From assembly GCA_026401035.1 (NCBI GenBank), contig JAPLNR010000072.1:1-64000 (forward strand): a stretch of DNA of 64,000 bases, in the 5' to 3' direction. The notes beneath the pieces were generated by a model. The model saw nothing but the letters and a program-made list of their open reading frames with translations, searched no databases and was not told where the DNA came from. This stretch comes from Planctomycetia bacterium. Lineage in GTDB: Bacteria; Planctomycetota; Planctomycetia; Pirellulales; UBA1268. This document shows, in pieces, positions 9,870 through 19,755 of this stretch (position 1 is its first letter; every line of letters begins with the position of its first letter). A program made the position numbers and the translations under genes.

Positions 9870-12326
9870 TCAGTGATTGAAGATGAATTCGGGAGAATTG
9901 AGCAGCGCCCAGAAGACGTCTTCGAGCGCCTGCGTGCGGTCCGGCGCGTCGAGCACGGCGACCACCGTCTCGATCCGTTCCCGCTCCGTCGGTCGGCGGC
10001 AGTAGCACCGCACGAACAGGTTCTCGACAATTTCGCTGTCGGGCAGGCCGTCCTTGATCCACCGGGCTACGAGGCCCCCCTGCCGGATGCGTTCGTTCGC
10101 GGCATCGCCGTTCAGGAGATGCAGGGCCTGCGACAGATTGGGGTCCATCCGCACGGCACAGCTGCAGACATCCTCGCGGGTGGCGCGGCCGAATGTCGTG
10201 AGAAAATAGTTCGTCGTCCGCCCGTCGGCCACCTGCACGGCGCGGGCCCCCAATGGCAGGCCCGGAAACTTGTTCTTCGTGCCCGTCACCTCCGCCAGCA
10301 CGTCGAGCAGCACCTCGGCGCGGACTCGCCGCACGGCCGCGTGCGAGAAATTCGTATCGTCGAGCCGGTTGGTGTCGTTGAGGTCGCACGACCGCTGATA
10401 GGTCTGCGAGAGAACGATGTCGCGGACGAGCTGCCTGAAGTTCCAGCCCGACGCGGCCAGCCGCCGGCCGAGCTCGGCGAGCAAGGGGCCATTGGAGGGC
10501 GGGTTGCTCACCCGCGCGTCGTCCGGCTCGTGCACGATGCCGCGGCCGAAGAAGTGCGTCCAGGCCACGTTCGCCACGTGTTTGGCGAAATAGGGATTGT
10601 CGGGAGCCGTTATCCAGGCCGCGAGCGCCTCGCGGCGGTCGCGGTCGGTCACCTTCGGCACCGCCCCGCCAAGAAACTTCGGTGGCACGGTGGCCCCCGT
10701 CACCGGATGCTTCATGTCGCCCGAGCCCGAGTCGTAGACGATGGTTTCCCGCGGGTCGGCCCCGCGCTTGCGGGCGATCTGCTTGAAGAAGGCGGCGAAG
10801 CCGTAATAGTCGTCCATCGTCCAGCGGTCGAACGGATGGTTGTGGCACTGGGCGCACTGGATCCGCATGCCGAGGAAGGCCTGGGCCACGTTTTCGGAGA
10901 GCTTGAGCGTGTCGCGCTCGAGCTGGAAATAGTTGGTGGGCGGATGTTCGAATGTGCCGCCCGACGCCGTGATCAGGTCGCGAATCATTTGGTCGACGGG
11001 CACGTTGGCGGCGATCTTCCGGTCGAGCCACTGGTGGTAGAGATTCGCCCCCTTCGGGCTGACATCGTTGCCGCTGGAGCGAATCTGGAGGATCTCAGCC
11101 CAACGCATCACCCAGAGCTCGACGAACTCCTTCCGCGTGAGGAGTTCATCGACGAGGCGGGCCCGCTTGTCGGGCGCGGTGTCGGCGAGAAAGCCGGCCC
11201 GCTCCTCCGGCGTCGGCACGAGGCCGACGAGATCGACCGTGGCGCGGCGGAGAAATGCCTCGTCATCGCAGAGACCGCTGGGGGCGATCCGCAGCTGCGC
11301 GAGCTTCTTGTCGACCAGATCATCGATCCAGCGGGATTCCGTCGCCGCCGCCGTCGCGTCCGCCGCGGCTGGAAACGTGAACGGCAGGTCTTTCGGAATC
11401 ACGACCAGTGGCGTGCCGACGGTGATCGTGTCGTAGCGGGCCATGATGAAGGCCTCGCCGCGGCTACCGCTGGTGACGACGCCAGCGGGCGATACCTTGG
11501 CCGTGGGATCGTTGTTGGAGCCATACCAGCAGAGGTCGGTGACGTCGCGGTCGGTGCCGTCGGCAAACCGAGCCACGGCGACGAGCGGCTGGACGAGGCC
11601 GCTGCCGGCGAGCAGGGCCGTGGAGGGATACAGATCGAGGGCGACGAGTTGCAGCGGCGGAAGCGGATCGTCCAGGCCGCCGGCCGCGATCCAGCGGACG
11701 AGCGTCTGCGCGAGGCCACTGTCGGCCTCGAACCGCTTGCCGCCGGTGTGTGGCACGCTGCCGAGCGCCTTCTGCACGAGCAGGCTGCCGGCGGGATCAC
11801 CCGGATCGATGCGACGTCCGGGGAATTCACGCGTGATCCGCTGGTAGTCGCCCGCGGGATCGAAGCCGAAGAGCGAAAGCCGGAAACCGTCCTTGCCGCG
11901 GGCGGCGCCGTGGCAGCTGCCCATGTTGCAGCCGGCCCGGGCGAAGACCGGCATCACGTCGAGCCGAAACGAGAGCGGCGGCTCCGACGATGCGGAGACG
12001 ACCTTGAGCGGAATCTCCCGCACATGGCCGGCATGCTCGACGCGGATTTTCCCCACGCCGTCGGCCAGCGGCCGCAGGCTGTTCGTGTCGATGGCGACGA
12101 GCCGAGCGTCGGAGGGCGTGAACGCGGCGGCCGCCGTGACGTCTTCCGTGCGGCCGTCGGCATACACCGCCTGCACGATCAGCCACTGCCGATCGCGGGC
12201 TGAGTCGAGCTGCACCTGCGGCGGATAGACCTCGATGGCAACGGGCTCGTCGGCATGGGCATTCGCGAGAGTGAGGAAGAGGAACAGCGAGATCGAAATG
12301 GAGATCGAGCGAACAAGATTCCTCAT
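9870..12326 (-). CDS. DUF1549/DUF1553 domain-containing protein with N-terminal bacterial Ig-like region
   Basis: NMGSCHGAARGKDGFRLSLFGFDP; RIQCAQCHNHPFDRWTMDDYYGFAAFF; NVAWTHFFGRGIVHEPDD; C-terminal DUF1553 signature. Confidence 0.93.
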   Translation of the reverse strand: MRNLVRSISISISLFLFLTLANAHADEPVAIEVYPPQVQLDSARDRQWLIVQAVYADGRTEDVTAAAAFTPSDARLVAIDTNSLRPLADGVGKIRVEHAGHVREIPLKVVSASSEPPLSFRLDVMPVFARAGCNMGSCHGAARGKDGFRLSLFGFDPAGDYQRITREFPGRRIDPGDPAGSLLVQKALGSVPHTGGKRFEADSGLAQTLVRWIAAGGLDDPLPPLQLVALDLYPSTALLAGSGLVQPLVAVARFADGTDRDVTDLCWYGSNNDPTAKVSPAGVVTSGSRGEAFIMARYDTITVGTPLVVIPKDLPFTFPAAADATAAATESRWIDDLVDKKLAQLRIAPSGLCDDEAFLRRATVDLVGLVPTPEERAGFLADTAPDKRARLVDELLTRKEFVELWVMRWAEILQIRSSGNDVSPKGANLYHQWLDRKIAANVPVDQMIRDLITASGGTFEHPPTNYFQLERDTLKLSENVAQAFLGMRIQCAQCHNHPFDRWTMDDYYGFAAFFKQIARKRGADPRETIVYDSGSGDMKHPVTGATVPPKFLGGAVPKVTDRDRREALAAWITAPDNPYFAKHVANVAWTHFFGRGIVHEPDDARVSNPPSNGPLLAELGRRLAASGWNFRQLVRDIVLSQTYQRSCDLNDTNRLDDTNFSHAAVRRVRAEVLLDVLAEVTGTKNKFPGLPLGARAVQVADGRTTNYFLTTFGRATREDVCSCAVRMDPNLSQALHLLNGDAANERIRQGGLVARWIKDGLPDSEIVENLFVRCYCRRPTERERIETVVAVLDAPDRTQALEDVFWALLNSPEFIFNH

Positions 12327-14782
12327 GACCCGCCCTCCTTCGCGGCCGGCGGCGGGAGGGGCTTGTCGATCCGGAGCGACGTGGCGGGCGTCTGGTGCAC
12401 CACGCTGGCCGTGCCCACGGGAACCTCGATCCGGCAGAAGATGTTTTCGTGCCTGCCCACGGGAGCATCGGCGGCGACCGTCACGGCAAACTCGAGCGAC
12501 TCGTCGCCGGCCTTGAGTTCGAGCGCCGGCGCCTGCGTGTTCGTGGGCAGGCCGATGAGCGTCGCCTTGGCGGTGCCCGTGAAGGCGGCCGGGCGGGTGG
12601 CCTTGAACGTGAGCTTCGTTTCATGCCCCTGTTCCACCATCGCCTTCTCCGCCGCCAGTTCGACGAGCGGCTCGCTGACCGTGAGCGTGACGGGCCGGCT
12701 GGCGATCCAGCTGCCACGGCCGGCCCGCCTGGCCTGCTGCCGTTCTTTCTTTCCGTTGGGTTTCTTGGTGTCAGAGTTTTTGCTGTCGGGCTTCTTCTCC
12801 GCGGCTGGGATCAGGCTGGCCGCGACGGCGATCTGCCACTCCCGCATCGGCGCGTCGGCTGCGGCATTGATCGGAAACAGGATCTCCGTCTCGCCTTCCT
12901 TCACGTCCACGGTCGAGGCTCCGATTCCCGGCGGCTTGAACGGCAGTTCGAGCCGCACCTTGCCGTCGAAGTCTTCCGCGCGGTGCACCTTCACCTTCAA
13001 TTCAAGAACGCCCCGCCGCACGATCGGCACGGCCGGTGGCACGAGTTCGATCGACACCGGCGCTTCCTCCACCACCGCCACGGCGAGGCGGTCGCCGAGC
13101 GCGGTGCGGTAGGTCGTGCGGTTGGGCTCGCCGTAGATCGTGTCCGTTTCCTGCCGCAGTCCGCCGATCTGTTTGGCCGCGTCGCCGGCGCCGCTCATGA
13201 CCCGCACCGTGGCGAGCGCCGTGCCCGCCGGCGCGTCGGGGGCCGCCTCGAAGACCACGAGGCCGCCGGGGGCAGGCTCGCCAAGGAGTGGCGATAATGC
13301 CGTGACACCCGCCGGCAGGTCGGCGAAAACGAGCTGCACCGGATCGCCGCAGTTGATGCGGGTGGCGTTGAAAAACAGGGCCATGCGATTGCCGCGGGGT
13401 ACGGCGACGACGAGCCGCTGCTGGGTTTTCGTCTGTGCCGGCGGCACGGAGACCGTGACCTGCGGCAAGACTTGCTCGACATCGATCCAGTAGATGAAGT
13501 CGGGCCCGCCGCGATGTTGAAAATCATTCACGCGGAGCAGAAACGCCGCCTCTTCCGGCACCGTTACCTGCACGACGCTGTCGGGCCCGTCGGCATCGTC
13601 GTTGCCGGTGATCTTCTCCCGCTTGTCGTTGTCGCGATGGGCATTGAGCACGAGATCGACCGGCGACCCGAGCCGCCGGCCCCAGCCGCTCACCCGCCAG
13701 GTGCTGCCCTTTGGGGCCTCGACGCGAATCCAGTCGATATCGTCGGAGGCATCGATGCGACCGATGATCGCGGTGGGCGCGGTTGCCCGAGCCGCTGCGG
13801 CCGGCTCGTTGCTCGGCTCGGCCACGATCGCGACGGGGGCCGCGGTGACGCGAAAGGGAACGGCCAGCGGCGACGGCTGTTCGCCCCCGCCACGCACGGG
13901 CCGCACGCGGGCGAGGCCGTCGAGTTCGGCTGCCGGCAGGATCACCTGCTGACGGAACGGCCCGGCCGGATCGCCGATCCATTCGACATCGAGCGTCGCT
14001 CCCGGCGGCCCGCCGGGTGGCCAGGCGACATGCGGGATCGGAAAGTTGCCGACGTGCAGAAGATAGACGCCGTTGCCGCCGCCGTAGGCCGTCTCCCGCA
14101 CCCGCAGGAAATAGTCTCCTTCCCGCCCCACCGTGACCGCGATCGCGGCGTCTTGGGCGAGCAGCGGATGGTCGTCGCAGGCGGCGACGACGAAGCCCTC
14201 GGCGTCGAGGAGTTCGAGGTGCGGATCGAGCATCTGTTGATCGAGCCGGACGGCCTCGACCACCGCACTGATTCGGCCGCCGGCGGGCAGATGGATCCGG
14301 AAGGTGTCGACGTCTTCGTTTCGCAGCGTGCCCCACACCGCCTGCCCGGCCGCGATCGGCTGCGCGGATTCGGGGGCATCGTTCGGCTCCTGTTCCTCAA
14401 GTTGATCGGAGAGATGAACGTGGAACATCCGCAGGTCGGACAGCCCTTCGGCCGTCCGCAGCCGCAGCCGCTGCGGTCCGGGGGGGCAGTCGGCCGGAAT
14501 CCGCAGCGTGGCTGTCACGACGTTGTTCTCGCCGGTCAGTGCTGCGACGCTGATCCGACCCGCCTCGAAGAAGAGCTCCTGCGGCTCGTCGAGCTCCGTG
14601 CCCGTGATCCGAATCTCGACCTCGGCGCCCTGCTTCCCACCGGGCGGCTCGATCCGCTCGAGCGCCGGTGCCGCGATCGTGACGCTGCCGTAGCAAACAA
14701 GTAGACCAAGGCAGGCAAGCAGGCCAAGGCAGGCAGGCAGGCCAGTGACGATGCGGCGCATGAAAGAGGAGTCGGGAGTCAT
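12323..14782 (-). CDS. large secreted protein with pre-peptidase C-terminal (PPC)-like domains, partner of the DUF1549/DUF1501 cluster
   Basis: Signal peptide; EQEPNDAPESAQPIAAGQAVWGTLRNEDVDTFRIHLPAGGRI; start overlaps neighbouring gene. Confidence 0.8.
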   Translation of the reverse strand: MTPDSSFMRRIVTGLPACLGLLACLGLLVCYGSVTIAAPALERIEPPGGKQGAEVEIRITGTELDEPQELFFEAGRISVAALTGENNVVTATLRIPADCPPGPQRLRLRTAEGLSDLRMFHVHLSDQLEEQEPNDAPESAQPIAAGQAVWGTLRNEDVDTFRIHLPAGGRISAVVEAVRLDQQMLDPHLELLDAEGFVVAACDDHPLLAQDAAIAVTVGREGDYFLRVRETAYGGGNGVYLLHVGNFPIPHVAWPPGGPPGATLDVEWIGDPAGPFRQQVILPAAELDGLARVRPVRGGGEQPSPLAVPFRVTAAPVAIVAEPSNEPAAAARATAPTAIIGRIDASDDIDWIRVEAPKGSTWRVSGWGRRLGSPVDLVLNAHRDNDKREKITGNDDADGPDSVVQVTVPEEAAFLLRVNDFQHRGGPDFIYWIDVEQVLPQVTVSVPPAQTKTQQRLVVAVPRGNRMALFFNATRINCGDPVQLVFADLPAGVTALSPLLGEPAPGGLVVFEAAPDAPAGTALATVRVMSGAGDAAKQIGGLRQETDTIYGEPNRTTYRTALGDRLAVAVVEEAPVSIELVPPAVPIVRRGVLELKVKVHRAEDFDGKVRLELPFKPPGIGASTVDVKEGETEILFPINAAADAPMREWQIAVAASLIPAAEKKPDSKNSDTKKPNGKKERQQARRAGRGSWIASRPVTLTVSEPLVELAAEKAMVEQGHETKLTFKATRPAAFTGTAKATLIGLPTNTQAPALELKAGDESLEFAVTVAADAPVGRHENIFCRIEVPVGTASVVHQTPATSLRIDKPLPPPAAKEGGS

Positions 14783-14799
14783 TGCCGGGCAAGACCCTT

Positions 14800-16107
14800 T
14801 CAGGCGAGCAGGTCCCGCCGAACCTTGCCCCCGTCGACGATCTCCACCGGCCGGTTTCCCGGAGCCACGAGCTCCTTGTCGGCCACGATGCCCAGGCAGT
14901 GATAGACCGTGGTCGCCAGATCCTCGACCGACAGGGGAGCATCGGCGGGCTCGGCGGCGATCGCGTCGGACGCGCCGTAGACGAGGCCCTTTTTCACGCC
15001 GCCGCCGGCGAGCAGGATGGAAAAGACTTTCGGCCAGTGGTCGCGGCCGGCGTCCTTGTTGATCTTCGGCGTGCGGCCGAATTCACTCGACACCATCACG
15101 AGCGTCGAGTCGAGCAGCCCGCGCTCTTCGAGGTCGCGGATGAGGGCCGCATAGGCCTGATCAAACGGCGGCAGCGTCTTCGCAATGCCGTCGGTGATCT
15201 TCTGGTGCATGTCCCAGCCGCCATAGTTGAGCGAGACGAGCCGCACACCCGACTCGACGAGTCGCCGGGCCAGCAGCATCCGCTGGCCGGCCTCGTTCCG
15301 CCCGTAGGCGTCGCGGGTCGCGGCCGACTCGGCCTGGATGTCGAAGGCGGCCCGCGCCCGGTCGGAACTGACGAGGTCGTAGGCCCGGCGATAAAACTCA
15401 TCCATCGCCTCGAGGTTCTCGCTCTCCTCGAGCTGCTGAAAGTGCCGGCCCACGATGTCGCGCAGCCGCTGCCGCGTGGCAAACCGCCGGGCATCGACAC
15501 CGCCGGGCAGCGCGAGATCCCGCACGGTGAAGTTGGGGCTCGCCGGATCGGCGCCGATCGTGAACGGCCCGAAGGCACTCCCGAGGTAGCCCGCGCCGGC
15601 ATCGGGGGCCGGCAGGTTTGGGAGGCAGACATACGGCGGCAGGCTCTCGCGGGGCCCGAGTTCGTGCGACACCACGCTGCCAAAACTCGGGAACGTGAGC
15701 GCGGGGCTTGGCCGATACCCCGTGAACATGTTGTGCGTGCCCCGCTCGTGGGCCGCCTCGCCGTGGGTCATCGAGCGGACGACCGTGATCCGGTCGGCGA
15801 TCTGCGCGGTCTGCACGAGCTTCTCGTTGAAGTGCACGCCTGACAGGCTTGTCGGGATCGTGCCCATGTCGCCGCGGTATTCCAGCGGCGCGAGCGGCTT
15901 GGGATCAAACGTCTCCTGCTGCGCCCAGCCGCCGGGGAGCCAGATGTGGATCACGCTCTGGGCGGTGCCCGAGAAATGGGCGAACGACTTGGTGTCGCCG
16001 CGGGCCGCCTGCTGACGGAGCAGCCCGCCGAGTGAGAGGCCGAGGCCGGAGGCCGCTCCAACCTGGAGAAAATCCCGCCGCGAACCACTGCCGGACGCCG
16101 CGAACAT
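14800..16107 (-). CDS. DUF1501 domain-containing (sulfatase-like) protein with Tat signal
   Basis: SRRDFLQVGAASGLGLSLGGLL; FGRTPKINKDAGRDHWPKVFSILLAGGGVKKGLVYGASD. Confidence 0.93.
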   Translation of the reverse strand: MFAASGSGSRRDFLQVGAASGLGLSLGGLLRQQAARGDTKSFAHFSGTAQSVIHIWLPGGWAQQETFDPKPLAPLEYRGDMGTIPTSLSGVHFNEKLVQTAQIADRITVVRSMTHGEAAHERGTHNMFTGYRPSPALTFPSFGSVVSHELGPRESLPPYVCLPNLPAPDAGAGYLGSAFGPFTIGADPASPNFTVRDLALPGGVDARRFATRQRLRDIVGRHFQQLEESENLEAMDEFYRRAYDLVSSDRARAAFDIQAESAATRDAYGRNEAGQRMLLARRLVESGVRLVSLNYGGWDMHQKITDGIAKTLPPFDQAYAALIRDLEERGLLDSTLVMVSSEFGRTPKINKDAGRDHWPKVFSILLAGGGVKKGLVYGASDAIAAEPADAPLSVEDLATTVYHCLGIVADKELVAPGNRPVEIVDGGKVRRDLLA

Positions 16108-16214
16108 GGGAAGACCTCCCGGGGGGGTGCCGTCACGGGAAAGATTTTACAGTGGCGACGCGGGACGGGCTAGGTTTGGGAGATGGGGGCAAAGATTACG
16201 GCCTCAAGGCCCCC

Positions 16215-17588
16215 CTATTCGTCGAACGTGCGCTTGCCACGCAGCAGGTGGTGGTAATGCTGGGCGAAGCGGTGGGCCTCGTCGCGGACATATTCCAGGA
16301 GCCGCAGGGAGTAGGAGTCGCGGGAGAGCCGCAGCGGCTCGCTCCTGCCCGGCAGGAAGACCTCCTCCTCGCGCTTGGCCAGCGAGATGATGCACGGCGG
16401 CTCGATGCCGAGTGATTCGACGGCGTCGAGCGCCGCCGACAGCTGCCCCTTGCCGCCGTCCACCAGGAAGATGTCGGGCAGCGAACCACCCTCGCGAGCG
16501 AGCCGCGCGAACCGTCGCGACACCACCTCGTGGATGCTCTTGAAATCGTCGATCCCGTCGACCGTCTTGATGCGATACCGCTTGTAGCCCGGCTTGAATG
16601 GCAGGCCATCGATGAACTGCACGAGGCTGGCCACCGTTTCGTTGCCATGCAGGTGGGCGATGTCGACGCCCTCAATCACCCGCGGCGGCTTCTTCAGGCC
16701 GAGCACCTTCTCGAGGCCCGCGAGCCCCTTCTTCGGATCGACGAGAAACACCTCCGGCTGGACGTTCTCCTCCAGGTCGCCACGGTCACCGAGCGTTTCG
16801 AGCAGCCGGATCTCATCCCGCAGCCGGGCTGCCTTCTCGAACTCGAGTTTGCCCGAGGCCGCGAGCATGTCCTGCTTCATCTCCTCGAGGAGCCGTTTCT
16901 TGCCCCCCTCGAGAAACGTCTTCAGCCGGTTGATGTCCTTGCGATACTCCTCCTTCGAGATCCGCAGGTTGCAGGGGGCCGTGCACTGGTCGATCGACGC
17001 GAGCAGGCAAGGGCGAAACCACCGCCACTGCTCGTCGTCGGCATCGATGTCGAGCGTGCAGGTGCGAAACTTGAAAATCCGCTGCAGCACCACGATCGCA
17101 CCCCGCAGGCTGCCGGCGCTCGTGAACGGTCCGTAGAGCTTCACGCCCTTCTGCCGGGGCGTGCGAGTGAACTCGACCCTGGGGAAATCCTCGTGGGTCG
17201 TAATCTGCAGATAGGGAAACGTCTTGTCGTCCTTGAGGTCGGAGTTGAACCGCGGCTGCACGTCCTTCACGAGCCGGCTCTCGAGCAGGAGCGCGTCGAC
17301 CTCGCTCTCGGCCTCCAGGTAATCGATGTCGCGGATCTCCTGCACGAGATCGGCCGTGCGGCGGTCGAGTTCGGCGGCCTTCAGGAAATAGCTCCCCGCC
17401 CGCGACCGCAGGTTTTTCGCCTTGCCGACGTAGATCACGCGGCCGGCGGCATCCTTCATGAGATAGACGCCCGGCGTCTGGGGAAACGTCTTCACCTTCT
17501 CCGCGGCAGCCGAACGATCGAGGCTCCCCGTCGCGTGGTCGGTGTCGGCGGGAGTGGTTTCGGCCCGCGGGTCGGCTTCAGCGCTCAT
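16215..17588 (-). CDS. uvrC: excinuclease ABC subunit UvrC, compact form lacking C-terminal HhH
   Basis: GIY-YIG (PGVYLMKDAAGRVIYVGKAKNLRSR), UVR motif, VDGGKGQL, RDEAHRFAQHYH; ends 12 residues later. Confidence 0.93.
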   Translation of the reverse strand: MSAEADPRAETTPADTDHATGSLDRSAAAEKVKTFPQTPGVYLMKDAAGRVIYVGKAKNLRSRAGSYFLKAAELDRRTADLVQEIRDIDYLEAESEVDALLLESRLVKDVQPRFNSDLKDDKTFPYLQITTHEDFPRVEFTRTPRQKGVKLYGPFTSAGSLRGAIVVLQRIFKFRTCTLDIDADDEQWRWFRPCLLASIDQCTAPCNLRISKEEYRKDINRLKTFLEGGKKRLLEEMKQDMLAASGKLEFEKAARLRDEIRLLETLGDRGDLEENVQPEVFLVDPKKGLAGLEKVLGLKKPPRVIEGVDIAHLHGNETVASLVQFIDGLPFKPGYKRYRIKTVDGIDDFKSIHEVVSRRFARLAREGGSLPDIFLVDGGKGQLSAALDAVESLGIEPPCIISLAKREEEVFLPGRSEPLRLSRDSYSLRLLEYVRDEAHRFAQHYHHLLRGKRTFDE

Positions 17589-17661
17589 GGCATCGATTGT
17601 ACCGATGGAGCCTGGGGGCCGCTTCATTCACAAGCGGTCTGCCACCCGCATTGGTCGCCGG

Positions 17662-17761
17662 CGGCAGAAGTCTCCTTCACGCTGAAATCTCTCCTTTGAC
17701 GACCTACGGAGCTGCTGACCCCAGAAGGTCGAGATTTCAGACGTTCGTCGAGCTTCCGCCG
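17662..17761. ncRNA. 100-nt three-stem structured intergenic element, copy B
   Basis: P1 17662-17670/17753-17761; P2 CTGAAATCTC(17682-17691)/GAGATTTCAG(17731-17740); P3 17700-17705/17726-17731. Confidence 0.65.
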
Positions 17762-17823
17762 ACCGGCTCCTCAGTATCGGGAGGTGGAAAAGGCAAATGG
17801 TGGCTGTCACCTTTTTCGCTGCA

Positions 17824-19698
17824 TCACACTCCCGCGAGGGCGCGGAGGTCTTTCTCGAGCGCGTCGAGCCGCTGGGTGAGCGACTGCTTCACGGCCGGGA
17901 GCTGGGCGTTGGTGCAGGGGGGGGCGGCGGCGAACAGATAAAACTTGATCTTTGGCTCGGTGCCGGAGGGCCGCGCCGCGACCGCGTTGCCGAGCGCGGG
18001 AAAGTGGCCGGGCGTGCCGGAGCCGGCGTCGGGCAGGCCCGCGAGGTCGAAGATCACGAGATCCCCTTGGGCGCCCGTGAACGCGACGGGCTCTGTGGTT
18101 GGAGTAAATGTCGTAAGGCCGCCGTAATCACGGACGCGGACGACGTCGAGGCCGCCGAGTTGCGCCGGCGGCTTCGCCCGCAGCGCCGCCATGATGTCCC
18201 GCATCCGGTCCATGCCCGCGGCGCCCGGGAGCGTGATCGCCACCTGCCGCTCGAGGTGGCAGCCGTGCAGGCAGAAAAGCTCGTCGAGTTTTTCGTGGAG
18301 TGTCTTGCCCTGGGTCTTCAGGGCGGCTGCCAGTTCCGAAATCAGCAGGGCGGCCACGCTCGCGTCTTTGTCGCGAACATGCGTGCCGGCGAGGTAGCCG
18401 TGCGACTCCTCGCAGCCAAACGCAAACCGCTCGGGGCCGATCCGGTCGATTGCCTGCCCGATCCACTTGAAGCCCACCTGCAGGTCGTCGACCACGGCCG
18501 CGGCATATCCCGCGGCGATTCGTCGCACCAGGCCGGTGGTGACGAGCGTGGTCACGGCGGTGTCCGTGGGCTTCAGCACACCGCGGGCCTGGCGGCTCGA
18601 AAACACCCAGTCGACGAGGAGCCCGCCGATCTGATTGCCCGTGAAGGTTTTCCATGGGCTGCCCGGCTGAGCCGTGAGCGGCGCCGCGGCGCCGAGCCGG
18701 TCGCAATCGGGATCGCTCGCGAGCACGAGGTCGTCGCCCCGGGCCTTGGCCTCGTCGATCGGCCCGCCGAGCACGGCCGGATTCTCGGGGTTCGCCACGT
18801 GGCCCGGCACGTTGGGGAAGTCGCCGTCGGGTTTTTCCTGCGGTCCGTAGAGGCGGAGTTTCTTGAACCCGGCGCCGTCCAAGACCGGCACGACGGCGCT
18901 AGCGCCCACGCCGTGCAGCGGCGTGTAAAGAATGGAGACATCCCGCGGACCGGGCGTGGCTTGTTTCAGCACCGCGGCAACGAACGCCGGATCGATCTCC
19001 TGTTCGACGAACTGCACGCGGCCTGCTGCCACGCCGGCCTCGAAGGGCTCCCGCCGCACCTGGTCGACCGTCATCACGCGGTCGATGATCCCCTTGTCGT
19101 GCGGCGGCAACACCTGCACGCCGCCGGCCCAGTAGACCTTCACGGCATTGTCGCTCGGCGGATTGTGGCTGGCCGTCACCATGATGCCGCAGGTGCTGCC
19201 CGTGTGCCGCACGGCGTAGGAGAGCTCTGGCGTGCTGCGGAACCCGCGCAGGAAAAAGATCTTGAAGCCCGCCGCCAGCAGCACCTCGGCGCAGAGTTTC
19301 GCGAAGTGCTCGGAGCGGTGCCGCGTGTCGTAGGCGATGGCGCAGGAGGGCGTCGCGGCCGACTCGAGCACACCGGCGGGGAGGCTGCGGATGTAATCGG
19401 CCAGGCCCTGGGCGCTCTCGCCGATCGTGCGGTCGTTGATCGCGTTGGATCCGACCGGGTACATCTTCCCGCGGCGGCCGCCGGTGCCGAACGGAATCAC
19501 GGTCCAGTAGGCGTCGTCGAGTTCCTTCCAGAGACCGCGGTCGATCTGCGCGGCGAGTTCTCCCGCAAAGTCGGCATAGCGGGGCTGTGTGAGCCAGTCG
19601 CGCATCGTGCGGGCGGAGTGGTCGGTGAGCGTGCCGGCGGCGTGGGCCGCGGCGATCGCGTCGAGGCGGCGGGAAAGGTCGGGGGACGGCGTCTGCAT
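17824..19698 (-). CDS. phospho-sugar mutase (phosphoglucomutase/phosphomannomutase family)
   Basis: GTGGRRGKMYPVGSNAIN, MVTASHNPPSDNAVKVYW, SDPDCDRLG, RPSGTEPKIKFY. Confidence 0.93.
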   Translation of the reverse strand: MQTPSPDLSRRLDAIAAAHAAGTLTDHSARTMRDWLTQPRYADFAGELAAQIDRGLWKELDDAYWTVIPFGTGGRRGKMYPVGSNAINDRTIGESAQGLADYIRSLPAGVLESAATPSCAIAYDTRHRSEHFAKLCAEVLLAAGFKIFFLRGFRSTPELSYAVRHTGSTCGIMVTASHNPPSDNAVKVYWAGGVQVLPPHDKGIIDRVMTVDQVRREPFEAGVAAGRVQFVEQEIDPAFVAAVLKQATPGPRDVSILYTPLHGVGASAVVPVLDGAGFKKLRLYGPQEKPDGDFPNVPGHVANPENPAVLGGPIDEAKARGDDLVLASDPDCDRLGAAAPLTAQPGSPWKTFTGNQIGGLLVDWVFSSRQARGVLKPTDTAVTTLVTTGLVRRIAAGYAAAVVDDLQVGFKWIGQAIDRIGPERFAFGCEESHGYLAGTHVRDKDASVAALLISELAAALKTQGKTLHEKLDELFCLHGCHLERQVAITLPGAAGMDRMRDIMAALRAKPPAQLGGLDVVRVRDYGGLTTFTPTTEPVAFTGAQGDLVIFDLAGLPDAGSGTPGHFPALGNAVAARPSGTEPKIKFYLFAAAPPCTNAQLPAVKQSLTQRLDALEKDLRALAGV

Positions 19699-19755
19699 CG
19701 AAAAGGGCTCCGTGAGATGGGCGAATCCGCGGTGGAGTTTTATACTCTCCCCCCT

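Noticed and set aside
9853-11031. N-terminal extension of the WD40/cytochrome ORF (8092..11031) up to 11031
   Set aside because: The extension overlaps the well-supported DUF1549/DUF1553 gene in another frame; the start at 9852 gives a sensible export signal and CxxCH region.
9873-12203. 776-aa plus-strand ORF opposite the DUF1549/DUF1553 gene
   Set aside because: Antisense shadow; composition is compositional artefact.
17628-17810. 60-aa minus ORF (and similar ORFs at 3969 and 37984 encoding SPLTTYG-like peptides) as real small proteins
   Set aside because: They coincide with the 100-nt repeat; compensatory stem changes explain conservation better than coding, and the copy C frame diverges.
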